Below the pieces are notes generated by a model. It saw only the letters and a list, made by a program, of their open reading frames with translations, made no database searches and had not been told where the DNA came from. A program made the position numbers and the translations under genes. Source: Streptococcus thermophilus (GTDB lineage: Bacteria > Actinomycetota > Actinomycetes > Mycobacteriales > Mycobacteriaceae). Taken from it: DNA of 64,000 nucleotides. The stretch spans positions 1,984,001 to 2,048,000 of the forward strand of contig UYIL01000003.1 in assembly GCA_900618065.1 (NCBI GenBank), read 5' to 3'. Positions 8,013-17,866 of this stretch are shown here, one piece after another (position 1 is the first letter of the stretch; the number at the start of each line of letters is the position of its first letter).

Positions 8013-9670
8013 TTCTAGGGATCGTTGCAACACTGATTGGAAAGTTGGTGTTGTTGGTGTCTGGTTCGCGTTGGGATCCGGGTGGGGATGAGATTGATCG
8101 GTTTCACCGGTTGGTCGTTGTTGAGGGTTTGTCGGTTCGTGCTGCTGGGGTGCGGCTTGGGTGGTCATTGTCGACGGCGTATCGGATAGCGCATCGTGAC
8201 GGTTTGCCGCTTCGGGCGCGGTCGCCGCTGACTCAGGTTGACAGGGATGTTATTGCCGGTTTGTTTGCTCAGGGGTTGGCGCCGATGGAGATTGCTCGTG
8301 CTGTTGGGGTTGACCCGTCTGCGGTATATCGAGTTGGCGTGGCCATTGGTGCGTGGGGCAAACCGAGTGGCAGTCGGCGGGCTGTGGCGACGACGCGCAG
8401 GGTGGAATATCTGAAGTTGCGTGTGTGCGGCGTGGACCGCAATAGTGCCGCTGATGCGTGTGGGATGAGTCGGCGTACTGCTTTAGATGTCGATAAAGGC
8501 GTGGTCAAGGGCAGTCATCGGCGTGTGGCGTTTGTTCCTGACGGGGAAGATGCGCACCGCTATAAACGGCTTATGCAGGTCCTTGGTTATGTAGACGGCC
8601 GGGTCAGTGTTCCGGTGCAGGTGATGCCGCAGGCTGCTGTGGAAAAGGTCATTGATGGCAGGTATCTGTCGGTTGAGGACCGAGAGATGATCGCTGACCG
8701 GGTTAATCAGAACATGTCTATCCGCGCAATTGCGCGTGAGTTGGGGCGTAGTGCGTCCACGATTTCGCGTGAGATTGCCCGCAACAGCGGTGACGATGGG
8801 ATTTACCGGCCGTTTGAGGCACACCGGCAATCCGTCTTCCGGAGGTTTAGGCCGAAACCACGCAAGATTTCGGCAAATCCGGTGTTACAGGAAGTGGTGT
8901 GGTCATGGCTGCGCCAGGAGTATTCCCCGGAGCAGATCGCGGGCCGGTTGCGGAAAGATTTCCCCGGCGATGACACTATGCATGTGAGTCATGAAACGAT
9001 CTACCAAGAGCTGTACTTCCAGGCTAAAGGCGAGATGAAAAAGGTCGTCGCCAGCGCTATGCGCACCGGCCGGACACGGCGCAAGCCGCGCGGTCAGCGC
9101 GTGCCGCGCAGCCGGTTTGTCGATCCGATGATCATGATTTCTGACCGGCCGGCCGATATTGAAGATCGGGCGGTACCAGGCCATTGGGAAGGCGATCTCA
9201 TCATCGGTGCCGGAGGTAAATCCGCTATCGGAACCCTTGTCGAACGTCAGACCCGCTACGTCATGCTGCTGCACCTTCCCCACGGCCATGACGCGGTGGC
9301 TGTGCGAGACGCCCTAGTTGAAACCATCATGACCTTGCCCGAGCACCTACGCGGCTCATTGACATGGGACCAAGGCGCTGAAATGGCCGGCCACCGATCC
9401 TTCAGCGTCGCGGCGGATTGTCCAGTGTATTTCTGTGACCCGGGCTCGCCTTGGCAGCGAGGGACCAATGAGAACACTAACGGGTTGCTGCGGCAGTACT
9501 TCCCGAAAGGCGCTGATCTAAGCGTCTACGGCGCTGAAGACCTCGAACTAGTAGCCCTGAAACTCAACAATCGGCCACGGAAGACCCTGGACTACGACAC
9601 CCCAGCAGAACGCATGGCCGAACTACTAGGATTGACCAAAACCTAGGAAACGTTGCAACGACCCCTAGAA
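8013..9670 (+). mobile_element. IS30-family insertion sequence
   Basis: Bounded by near-perfect 19-bp inverted repeats: TTCTAGGGATCGTTGCAAC at 8013-8031 and its complement at 9652-9670, differing at one position. The 1658-bp element holds one transposase gene. I could not define a convincing target duplication; flanks read ...CCTCAGG and TCCGCC.... The base composition of the first third (GTT/GTG-rich, G+T skewed) differs from neighbouring genes, consistent with recent acquisition. It sits between a terminator and a lipoprotein gene, so it interrupts no coding region. Confidence 0.9.
8057..9646 (+). CDS. IS30-family transposase with extended multi-HTH N-terminus
   Basis: DDE transposase of about 529 aa, much longer than the roughly 380 aa usual in the family. 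Catalytic residues are D380 (GHWEGDL), D438 (LTWDQG) and E472 (TNENTNG), giving the DD(33)E spacing of IS30. A standard HTH precedes the catalytic domain (MSIRAIARELGRSASTISRE). Before that are about 200 extra residues with three more HTH-like units (GLSVRAAGVRLGWSLSTAYR, APMEIARAVGVDPSAVYR and RNSAADACGMSRRTALDV). The start is uncertain: GTG 8057 (12 nt after GGAAAG) or GTG 8048; the longer ORF from 7955 would begin outside the element and is not believed. Confidence 0.88.
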   Translation: MSGSRWDPGGDEIDRFHRLVVVEGLSVRAAGVRLGWSLSTAYRIAHRDGLPLRARSPLTQVDRDVIAGLFAQGLAPMEIARAVGVDPSAVYRVGVAIGAWGKPSGSRRAVATTRRVEYLKLRVCGVDRNSAADACGMSRRTALDVDKGVVKGSHRRVAFVPDGEDAHRYKRLMQVLGYVDGRVSVPVQVMPQAAVEKVIDGRYLSVEDREMIADRVNQNMSIRAIARELGRSASTISREIARNSGDDGIYRPFEAHRQSVFRRFRPKPRKISANPVLQEVVWSWLRQEYSPEQIAGRLRKDFPGDDTMHVSHETIYQELYFQAKGEMKKVVASAMRTGRTRRKPRGQRVPRSRFVDPMIMISDRPADIEDRAVPGHWEGDLIIGAGGKSAIGTLVERQTRYVMLLHLPHGHDAVAVRDALVETIMTLPEHLRGSLTWDQGAEMAGHRSFSVAADCPVYFCDPGSPWQRGTNENTNGLLRQYFPKGADLSVYGAEDLELVALKLNNRPRKTLDYDTPAERMAELLGLTKT

Positions 9671-9713
9671 TCCGCCTACTGTTCCGACTCTACGACCACG
9701 AGGAGACCACGAT

Positions 9714-10238
9714 ATGAAGCGCGCATACCTAACCATCGCCGCGGTAGCCGCCGCGACCCTGACTATGTCCGCCTGCGCTAACACGGAGATGGGGGAAGAA
9801 GGCCTTGATGCCGTCAACACCACCACCGCAGACGGCTCCGCTTCCGAGGTAGAGACCGAAGAAGAGACAGCGACCGAGACCACCGCGGCGGCCACGGATT
9901 CTGAGGCCGGCGGCGCAGCTGCGGACGGTGAGGTCAACCAGACCGAGATCGACGAATGGTTCAAAAGCGTCATCGGGCTGGGCACCACCGACCAGTTCGT
10001 CGACGCCGCCGATATCGAAGGCGCACCGGACTGGGCGGCTGACGTGATCGCGGTGACGGTCTACGACAACGAACTCCACATCGAAACCTCGGGCGATGAT
10101 GACTCCACCGCCGAAGAGATTGCAACGCTGTACGCCGACGAACTGAAGAACGACCCGCCCTACGACTGGGGTAAGGATGTCACGAAGGTCGTCGTTGAAA
10201 ACAGCGAGGGTCCAACCTTGGCAGAAACGGACGTTTAA
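9714..10238 (+). CDS. Small secreted lipoprotein
   Basis: 174 aa with a signal peptide and lipobox (TMSAC, cysteine at about residue 21), then an acidic Thr/Glu linker (EVETEEETATETTAAAT) and a compact C-terminal domain of about 90 residues that I cannot assign. Likely anchored to the outer face of the membrane. AGGAGA lies before ATG 9714. The native upstream region has been separated from the gene by the IS30 element, whose right end is only 43 bp away. A strong bidirectional terminator follows. Confidence 0.78.
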   Translation: MKRAYLTIAAVAAATLTMSACANTEMGEEGLDAVNTTTADGSASEVETEEETATETTAAATDSEAGGAAADGEVNQTEIDEWFKSVIGLGTTDQFVDAADIEGAPDWAADVIAVTVYDNELHIETSGDDDSTAEEIATLYADELKNDPPYDWGKDVTKVVVENSEGPTLAETDV

Positions 10239-10262
10239 CCCGCCTTACGTCGGCACGGACGC

Positions 10263-10298
10263 AAAAAATGCGCTCCCCCACGGGGGAGCGCATTTTCG
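10263..10298. terminator. Bidirectional terminator between the lipoprotein gene and ilvC
   Basis: AAAATGCGCTCCCCC (10265-10279) is the inverse of GGGGGAGCGCATTTT (10282-10296), giving a long GC stem flanked by A-runs on one side and T-runs on the other. It can end both the plus-strand lipoprotein transcript and the minus-strand ilvC transcript. Confidence 0.9.
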
Positions 10299-10310
10299 TT
10301 GATACGCGAA

Positions 10311-11916
<1,606 letters not shown>

Positions 11917-11918
11917 TG

Positions 11919-13745
11919 CTAGTTCTCCTCGTTCACTTCTTGCACGGTTTCGTGGATGTCGGCGGGTGATTCACCGGCGGAGATTTCTTCGTCGAAAAGC
12001 GGGCGCAGATCACGCGCGTACTGGATCTCAGAGTTCGAACTACCCGCGGAGATCATCGGCCACACCTGGGCATCCTCGCCCACCACGAAGTCGATGACCA
12101 CCGGGCGGTCGTTGATTTCGCGGGCGCGCTGGATCGCTGGCAGGACCTCCTCTTCCTTAGTCACGCGGATAGCCTCCGCACCGAGCGCGGAGGAAAGCCC
12201 CAGGAAGTCCGGCACGTAGGTGGTGTCCTGGTGCAGCTTCGTGTGGGAATAGTGCGCTTCGTAGAACAGCGTCTGCCATTGGCGGACCATGCCCAGGTTG
12301 CCGTTGTTGATCAGGGCGACCTTGAAAGGGAAGCCCTCCACCGCCGCAGTGGTGATCTCCTGGTTGGTCATCTGGAAGCAACCGTCACCGTCGATCGCCC
12401 AGACTTCCTTGTCCGGGCACGCGGCTTTCGCACCGAGCGCTGCCGGAACAGAAAAGCCCATGGTGCCCAGGCCGCCGGAGTTGAGCCAGGTCCGCGGGTG
12501 CTCGAAGTCGATGAACTGGGCAGCCCACATCTGGTGCTGGCCCACACCAGCAACGTAGATCGCTTCGGGGCCGACTTCCTTAGACAGAGTCTCAATGACG
12601 AACTGCGGCGACAGCGAACCGTCCGACTGCGGGTCATACCCGCGCGGGAACCGCTGCTTCATGTCGCCCAGGTAACCATTCCACTCGTCAATCTTCGGAG
12701 CGGAAATCTTCTTGGATTTCTTGAAGGAATCCGCCAACTCAGACAACACCTGGCGGGCGTCACCCACGATGGGCACGTCCACAGCACGGATCTTGCCGAT
12801 CTCCGCAGGATCCACATCTGCGTGGATGACCTTCGCGTCCGGCGCAAAGTGCTCCGGATCACCGGTAACGCGATCGTCAAAACGCGCACCAATGGTGATG
12901 AGCAGATCAGCCTTCTGCAAGGCGGCAACCGCCGGCACGGTGCCGTGCATGCCCGGCATGCCCATGAAGAGCTCATGGTGGAACGGGAAGGCACCGAGCG
13001 CCATCAGCGTCGTAACAACCGGGACACCCGTCAGTTCTGCAAACTCGCGCAGCTCCTTGTGGGCGCCAGCCTTGATCACACCACCGCCGGCGTAAATGAC
13101 CGGCTTCTTCGCTTCGGCAATGAGCTTCGCCGCCTGGGAAATCTGGCGTGCGTGCGGCTTCGTCGTCGGCTTGTAACCCGGCAGGTCAATGACTGGCGGC
13201 CACGAGAAGTCCAGTTCCGCGTTCTGCACGTCCTTCGGGAAATCGACGAGGACCGGCCCGGGACGGCCCGTGGCGGCGAGGTGGAATGCTTCAGCCAACG
13301 CCCCAGGGATCTCGTCCGGGTGGGTCACCATGATGTTGTGCTTCGTGATCGGCATGGTGATGCCACGGATATCGGCCTCCTGGAACGCATCGGTACCCAG
13401 CAGCGAGGAACCGACCTGGCCGGTGATTGCGACAATCGGCACGGAATCCAGGTAAGCGTCCGCCAACGCGGTCACCAGGTTGGTGGCACCCGGACCCGAC
13501 GTGGCCAAACAGACGCCGACCTTCCCGGACGCGAGTGCGTAACCTTCAGCCGCGTGGCCCGCGCCCTGCTCGTGGCGCACCAGCACGTGGCGCAGTTTCT
13601 CAGCGGAGAACAGTGCCTCGTACAGCGGTAGCACCGCTCCGCCAGGAATACCGAAGATGACTTCGGTACCGAGCTCTTCGAGACTGCGGACGATCGCTTC
13701 CGCTCCCGTCATCCTCTCAGACTGCTTGTTATGTGACGCTGCCAC
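11919..13745 (-). CDS. ilvB: Acetolactate (acetohydroxyacid) synthase large subunit
   Basis: Catalytic ThDP/FAD enzyme condensing pyruvate with pyruvate or 2-oxobutyrate, first common step of valine, leucine and isoleucine synthesis. 608 aa with the three expected domains: N-terminal PYR domain with the activating glutamate in [15 protein letters not shown], central FAD-type domain, and C-terminal ThDP domain with [11 protein letters not shown]...LINN. ATP-independent; partner is IlvN immediately downstream. It is preceded by a leader with a leader peptide and a terminator (13786-13905), so expression is probably set by attenuation. Confidence 0.97.
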   Translation of the reverse strand: MAASHNKQSERMTGAEAIVRSLEELGTEVIFGIPGGAVLPLYEALFSAEKLRHVLVRHEQGAGHAAEGYALASGKVGVCLATSGPGATNLVTALADAYLDSVPIVAITGQVGSSLLGTDAFQEADIRGITMPITKHNIMVTHPDEIPGALAEAFHLAATGRPGPVLVDFPKDVQNAELDFSWPPVIDLPGYKPTTKPHARQISQAAKLIAEAKKPVIYAGGGVIKAGAHKELREFAELTGVPVVTTLMALGAFPFHHELFMGMPGMHGTVPAVAALQKADLLITIGARFDDRVTGDPEHFAPDAKVIHADVDPAEIGKIRAVDVPIVGDARQVLSELADSFKKSKKISAPKIDEWNGYLGDMKQRFPRGYDPQSDGSLSPQFVIETLSKEVGPEAIYVAGVGQHQMWAAQFIDFEHPRTWLNSGGLGTMGFSVPAALGAKAACPDKEVWAIDGDGCFQMTNQEITTAAVEGFPFKVALINNGNLGMVRQWQTLFYEAHYSHTKLHQDTTYVPDFLGLSSALGAEAIRVTKEEEVLPAIQRAREINDRPVVIDFVVGEDAQVWPMISAGSSNSEIQYARDLRPLFDEEISAGESPADIHETVQEVNEEN

Positions 13746-13785
13746 TTTTCCTCGAACTCCTTTATGAGTTGTGCGGTGTCTACCA

Positions 13786-13817
13786 GAACAAAACCCCCGC
13801 TTCAGATTAGCGGGGGC
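13786..13817 (-). terminator. ilvBNC attenuator terminator
   Basis: On the minus strand CCCCCGCT (13816-13809) and AGCGGGGG (13801-13794) form an 8-bp GC stem followed by TTTTGTT. It lies between the leader peptide stop (13852) and ilvB (13745), inside the leader rather than at a gene end, which marks it as an attenuator. Confidence 0.88.
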
Positions 13818-13851
13818 GCATGTCGTTTCCGACCCTAGGCAGTGAAGTGCA

Positions 13852-13905
13852 TCACGCGTTGGCCGAGCGCCGCGCTGACACCGCTACTAGGTCGAATATA
13901 AACAT
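13852..13905 (-). CDS. ilvBNC leader peptide
   Basis: A 17-codon ORF ([17 protein letters not shown]) starting at ATG 13905 and ending with TGA at 13852, too short for ordinary gene calling. It carries one Ile, one Leu and two Val codons in a cluster, the three end products of the pathway, and resembles the known C. glutamicum ilvB leader, which also has hydrophobic Ile/Leu/Val codons followed by Ala-Arg-Arg. No ribosome binding site is present: the -10 hexamer TATGAT ends 6 nt before the ATG, so the transcript should be leaderless. Ribosome stalling at the Leu/Val codons would favour an alternative RNA fold over the downstream terminator. Confidence 0.82.
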   Translation of the reverse strand: MFIFDLVAVSARRSANA

Positions 13906-13911
13906 GCTTAG

Positions 13912-13917
13912 ATCATA
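13912..13917 (-). promoter_or_regulatory. ilvBNC -10 element
   Basis: TATGAT on the minus strand ends 6 nt before the leader peptide ATG, placing the transcription start at or next to the start codon. No convincing -35 at 16-18 bp. Confidence 0.65.
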
Positions 13918-13967
13918 CACATCTCCCAGGTCGCTTTATGCAATAAGGGGTTAGGGTTAGAACCGCT

Positions 13968-15449
13968 ATGCCGTTTCAACTCATTTTCAACCAGGCGTGG
14001 AGCTGGATCGCCAACACAGGCATCAACCTTGCGCTCCTGATCATTCTTGCTCTGCTCGTTCCGCGCGCGGGGAGATTGGCTAACCGCATCGTCGAAAGGC
14101 GTGTGGCCGAGTCCTACGATGACGATGAAGGCAAGTCCTCCCTCGCAATTGCCGGTGTGGGCATCTACATCGTGCAAGTCATCGCTTTCTTCCTGATCCT
14201 AGTCTTCTTCCTCCAGCAGATCGGGTTCTCTCTGGCCGGTGCCGCCATCCCCGCAACGGTCGTTTCCGCCGCCGTCGGTTTCGGCGCGCAGCAGATCATT
14301 GCGGACTTCTTCGCCGGGTTCTTCATCCTCTCCGAGAAGCAATACGGTGTCGGCGACCTTGTGACTTTCCAGGGCAACGGTGTGGATCTAACAGGCACGG
14401 TCATTCAAATCACCATGCGCTCCACCCAGGTGCGCACCCTGGAGGAGTACACCGTAACTATTCCCAACTCCACCGCCCAGGTGTGCATTAACAATTCCAA
14501 CCACTGGTCGCGTGCGGTTGTCGTCGTGCCTGTGCCGCTGTTGGGCTCCCGCGACACCGAAGAGGTCATCGCCCGGTCCGATGCCGCCGCCCGCCGAGCC
14601 ATTTCGGACCCGGAGATCGAACCGCTCATCCGGGGCGAACTGCTCTCCCAACCGGGTTTGAACTTGAACGCTCCCACGACTGTGGGAATGCCGTGGACAC
14701 TGGACATCCGGTATATGATCCGCTGCTCCCCTGGCGACCAGTTCCCCATCGAGCGCGCCATCAACGTCTATGTTCTCGAAGAGTTCTTCGATGAGTACGG
14801 TTCAGCTACCCCCGTCAGCGGCGAGACCACGGATGACCCTGACAACCCAAAGACGTCCGCCTTCGCACCCGCATTCGCGTCGAAACGCTACGCCTCGGAC
14901 TGGGGCCTCGAAGGCGCTGAAGAGGCTGACACGACAGTGATCCCCGCGAACCGAACCGGCATCACCGCCGGTGACACGGAGATTCCGGAGGCAGACAACG
15001 ACCCAGCTGCCCAAGATCAGACTCAACGTAGGCACGCACTTGGCACACTCGGCGGACGCGTCCGCGCGTCCACCGGAGCGCTCATCACAGCCTTCATCGT
15101 GCTGCTCATCTTCCGCGGGTTGACCATGTCCGCTGCCGAAGATAGCGAAGCGCGGTCCGGTGTCCTCGCCCCGCCGCGGGTGAACCCGACATCGACTGTG
15201 CCGGAAGAAACAACAACGCCGGCTGAAACGCAGCAACCGACGACTACGGAGCAGACACCGGCAACCGAGCAGACCCAGGCGCCGACGTCGGAGCAGCAGC
15301 AACAACGGCAGAACCAGCAACAGCCGACCAGGACACCCGCGCAGCAGCCCACTCAGCAGCAGCCCACTCAGCAGCAGCCCAGCGAAGCCCCGTCCCAGCC
15401 GACGGGTGCCCCGCAAGAGGCAGAGCAGACTGAGCAGACACAGAACTAG
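13968..15449 (+). CDS. mscCG: MscS-type mechanosensitive channel of the MscCG family
   Basis: Mechanosensitive channel that in C. glutamicum is the main route of glutamate efflux. 493 aa: TM1 (about 16-33), TM2 (about 60-85), pore helix TM3 rich in Ala/Gly (GAAIPATVVSAAVGFGAQQI), the MscS beta and alpha/beta cytosolic domain (VGDLVTFQG...TVTIPNST), then the extra C-terminal region unique to corynebacterial MscCG with a fourth TM (about 369-386) and a Gln/Thr/Pro-rich external tail containing a 5-residue repeat. Diverges from ilvBNC, as in C. glutamicum. RBS is weak; the start ATG 13968 follows a GGGTTAGGGTTAG stretch. Confidence 0.93.
   Translation: MPFQLIFNQAWSWIANTGINLALLIILALLVPRAGRLANRIVERRVAESYDDDEGKSSLAIAGVGIYIVQVIAFFLILVFFLQQIGFSLAGAAIPATVVSAAVGFGAQQIIADFFAGFFILSEKQYGVGDLVTFQGNGVDLTGTVIQITMRSTQVRTLEEYTVTIPNSTAQVCINNSNHWSRAVVVVPVPLLGSRDTEEVIARSDAAARRAISDPEIEPLIRGELLSQPGLNLNAPTTVGMPWTLDIRYMIRCSPGDQFPIERAINVYVLEEFFDEYGSATPVSGETTDDPDNPKTSAFAPAFASKRYASDWGLEGAEEADTTVIPANRTGITAGDTEIPEADNDPAAQDQTQRRHALGTLGGRVRASTGALITAFIVLLIFRGLTMSAAEDSEARSGVLAPPRVNPTSTVPEETTTPAETQQPTTTEQTPATEQTQAPTSEQQQQRQNQQQPTRTPAQQPTQQQPTQQQPSEAPSQPTGAPQEAEQTEQTQN
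15342..15382 (+). repeat. 15-bp coding tandem repeat in the mscCG tail
   Basis: CAGCAGCCCACTCAG occurs at 15342-15356 and 15357-15371 with a partial third copy to 15382, encoding repeated QQPTQ. Perfect identity of the two copies suggests recent slippage, so tail length is likely to vary between strains. Confidence 0.85.
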
Positions 15450-15513
15450 CTGACCCTACCGGTACCTGGCTGCATTTTAGAGAGTGTCCGGGGCATTCGA
15501 TAGCATGTCTCCC

Positions 15514-15999
15514 ATGACTTCCGAAGGCCGCACCTTCACACCCGAACGCACCCACGTGCTCGCGGTCGGGCTCATCATGGGTATCGCTCTCATCGGCATT
15601 TCTTGGGCACCGCAGTACCTGGGCTGGTTGCTCATCTTCCCCATTCTGTTCTTGGCGTGGGTCTTCACCGCCAAGACTCATGTGAGTGATCGCGGACTGG
15701 AGTTGACGTACCTGTTCAGAAAGAACGTCTCCATCGACTGGGACGATCTCGAGGGTGTCAGTTTCGAAGGCGCCGGCGCGAAGGCAACCGCGGTCGACGG
15801 CAGCCAGTACGCCATGCCAGGAGTAACGTTCAACTCACTGCCTGCACTGTCTGAAGCCTCCGGCGGCCGGATCACAGATGTGATCACTGAAGCCGCGGAA
15901 GCTGCAGACGGCATGGTCGAAGTCACAGACCAGGAAGGCAACTCGGTGCTCATCACCAAAGAGGAGTACGAACGCCGAGAAAACGCACACGAAAGCTAA
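15514..15999 (+). CDS. Membrane protein with PH-like domain
   Basis: 161 aa: two close transmembrane segments (about 13-32 and 37-52) and a soluble C-terminal domain with the strand pattern of bacterial PH-like domains (VSDRGLELTYLFRKNVSIDWDDLEGV). Function unknown; C. glutamicum has a gene of the same type between mscCG and ilvD. The start is taken as ATG 15514 because TAGCAT (15501-15506) ends 7 nt before it, which implies a leaderless mRNA; GTG 15484 and ATG 15505 are possible but lie upstream of or in that hexamer. ilvD follows after 12 bp and may be co-transcribed. Confidence 0.75.
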   Translation: MTSEGRTFTPERTHVLAVGLIMGIALIGISWAPQYLGWLLIFPILFLAWVFTAKTHVSDRGLELTYLFRKNVSIDWDDLEGVSFEGAGAKATAVDGSQYAMPGVTFNSLPALSEASGGRITDVITEAAEAADGMVEVTDQEGNSVLITKEEYERRENAHES

Positions 16000-16011
16000 A
16001 GGAGCAAGCAC

Positions 16012-17865
16012 GTGCCCAACGCGATTCCCCTTCGTTCCCGGGTCACCACCGCCGGCCGCCAGGCCGCCGGTGCCCGCGCCCTGTGGAAGGCCACAGGCAC
16101 CAAGGACAACGAGTTCGGCCGTCCCATCGTGGCCATTGTGAACTCCTACACCCAGTTCGTGCCCGGGCATGTGCACCTGAAAAACGTCGGCGACATCGTT
16201 GCTGAGGCTGTGCGTGAAGCTGGCGGGGTGCCCAAGGAGTTCAACACGATCGCCGTGGATGACGGCATTGCTATGGGCCACGGCGGGATGCTTTACTCTC
16301 TGCCCAGCCGCGAGATCATCTCCGACTCGGTGGAGTACATGGTCAACGCCCACACTGTCGATGCAATGGTGTGCATTTCCAACTGCGACAAGATCACCCC
16401 GGGCATGCTCAACGCCGCCATGCGTTTGAATATCCCCGCCGTGTTCGTTTCCGGTGGACCGATGGAGGCCGGTAGGGCTGTTGTCATTGACGGCGTGGCG
16501 CAGTCGGGCAAGAAGACCAACCTTGTTGACGCGATCTCCTATTCGGCGAACGACGACATCTCCGACGAGGATCTGGACCGCATCGTCGAGTCCGCTTGTC
16601 CCACTTGCGGCTCTTGCTCGGGCATGTTCACGGCGAACTCAATGAACTGTCTGACTGAGGCGTTGGGGCTGTCCTTGCCCGGCAACGGCAGCACCTTGGC
16701 CACCCACACCGCCCGCCGCCAGCTCTTTGAGCGAGCTGGCCGCACGATCATGGACGTCACCCGCCAGTACTACGGTGAGGGCGATGAGTCGGTGTTGCCG
16801 CGCAGCGTGGCTAACCGCGATGCGTTCCGTAACGCGATGGCTCTGGATATGGCCATGGGCGGGTCATCCAACACGATTCTGCACACCCTGGCCGCCGCGC
16901 AGGAGGGTGAGGTCAACTTCGATCTCAAGGACATAGACGAGCTCTCCCACGAGATCCCGTGCATCTCCAAAGTCGCTCCGAACGGCACCGCCCACATGGA
17001 AGATGTCCACCGCGCCGGCGGGATCCCCGCCATTCTTGGTGAGCTCAACCGAGCCGGCAAGCTGAACACTAACGTACGCTCTGTCGCATACGAGAACCTG
17101 CAGGATTGGCTGGATGACTGGGATATCCGCGGTGGCAAAGCGACCGATGAAGCCAAAGAGCTTTTCCTCGCAGCCCCCGGCGGTGTCCGCTCCACCGAGG
17201 CGTTCTCCCAGTCCAACCGCTGGGACGAGCTGGACACTGACTCGGTCAACGGTGTCATCCACGACTTTGACCATCCTTTCAGCGCTGACGGCGGCCTTGT
17301 GGTCCTGCGCGGCAACCTCGCCGAGGACGGCGCAGTATTGAAGACTGCTGGTGTAGAGGAAGAACTCTGGGAGTTCTCCGGCCCCGCCCGCGTCGTCGAT
17401 TCGCAGGAGCAGGCTGTGTCGATGATTCTCTCCCGCGAGGTTCAGCCAGGCGAGGTCGTGGTCATCCGCTACGAGGGTCCCGCTGGCGGACCCGGCATGC
17501 AGGAGATGCTTCACCCGACGTCCTTCCTCAAGGGCGCCGGCCTGGGCAAGAAATGCGCGCTGATCACAGACGGCCGCTTCTCCGGCGGCACCTCTGGCCT
17601 GTCCATCGGCCACATCTCCCCCGAGGCTGCACACGGCGGGCTCATCGGTCTGATCGAGAACGGCGACCAGATTTCTATCTCCGTCCGCAACCGCAAGCTG
17701 ACCCTTGATGTGGACGAAGATGAGCTGGACCGCCGCCGGCAGGCGATGGAGGCCTCCGAGAACCCGTGGACGCCGACCCGCACCCGCCACGTGACAAAGG
17801 CGCTTAAGGCGTACAGCAAGATGGCCACATCGGCGGACAAGGGCGCTGTTCGGCGCGTCGATTAG
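16012..17865 (+). CDS. ilvD: Dihydroxy-acid dehydratase
   Basis: Third step of valine/isoleucine synthesis: dehydration of 2,3-dihydroxy acids to 2-oxo acids, using an Fe-S cluster. 617 aa, normal for the family. The cluster cysteines are visible in [11 protein letters not shown] and [19 protein letters not shown], and the C-terminal [19 protein letters not shown] motif is intact. GTG start at 16012 is preceded by AAAGGAG. It follows the PH-like gene by 12 bp and is followed one base after its stop by the GT87 gene, so the three may form one transcript. Confidence 0.97.
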   Translation: MPNAIPLRSRVTTAGRQAAGARALWKATGTKDNEFGRPIVAIVNSYTQFVPGHVHLKNVGDIVAEAVREAGGVPKEFNTIAVDDGIAMGHGGMLYSLPSREIISDSVEYMVNAHTVDAMVCISNCDKITPGMLNAAMRLNIPAVFVSGGPMEAGRAVVIDGVAQSGKKTNLVDAISYSANDDISDEDLDRIVESACPTCGSCSGMFTANSMNCLTEALGLSLPGNGSTLATHTARRQLFERAGRTIMDVTRQYYGEGDESVLPRSVANRDAFRNAMALDMAMGGSSNTILHTLAAAQEGEVNFDLKDIDELSHEIPCISKVAPNGTAHMEDVHRAGGIPAILGELNRAGKLNTNVRSVAYENLQDWLDDWDIRGGKATDEAKELFLAAPGGVRSTEAFSQSNRWDELDTDSVNGVIHDFDHPFSADGGLVVLRGNLAEDGAVLKTAGVEEELWEFSGPARVVDSQEQAVSMILSREVQPGEVVVIRYEGPAGGPGMQEMLHPTSFLKGAGLGKKCALITDGRFSGGTSGLSIGHISPEAAHGGLIGLIENGDQISISVRNRKLTLDVDEDELDRRRQAMEASENPWTPTRTRHVTKALKAYSKMATSADKGAVRRVD

Positions 17866-17866
17866 C

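Noticed and set aside
7955..8056. N-terminal extension of the IS30 transposase beginning with TTG at 7955
   Set aside because: It starts inside the terminator of the neighbouring gene and outside the IS inverted repeat; a start inside the element is needed.
13947..13960. Telomere-like GGGTTAGGGTTAG before mscCG
   Set aside because: Only two units, in a short intergenic gap; most likely chance or part of the promoter, not a repeat array.
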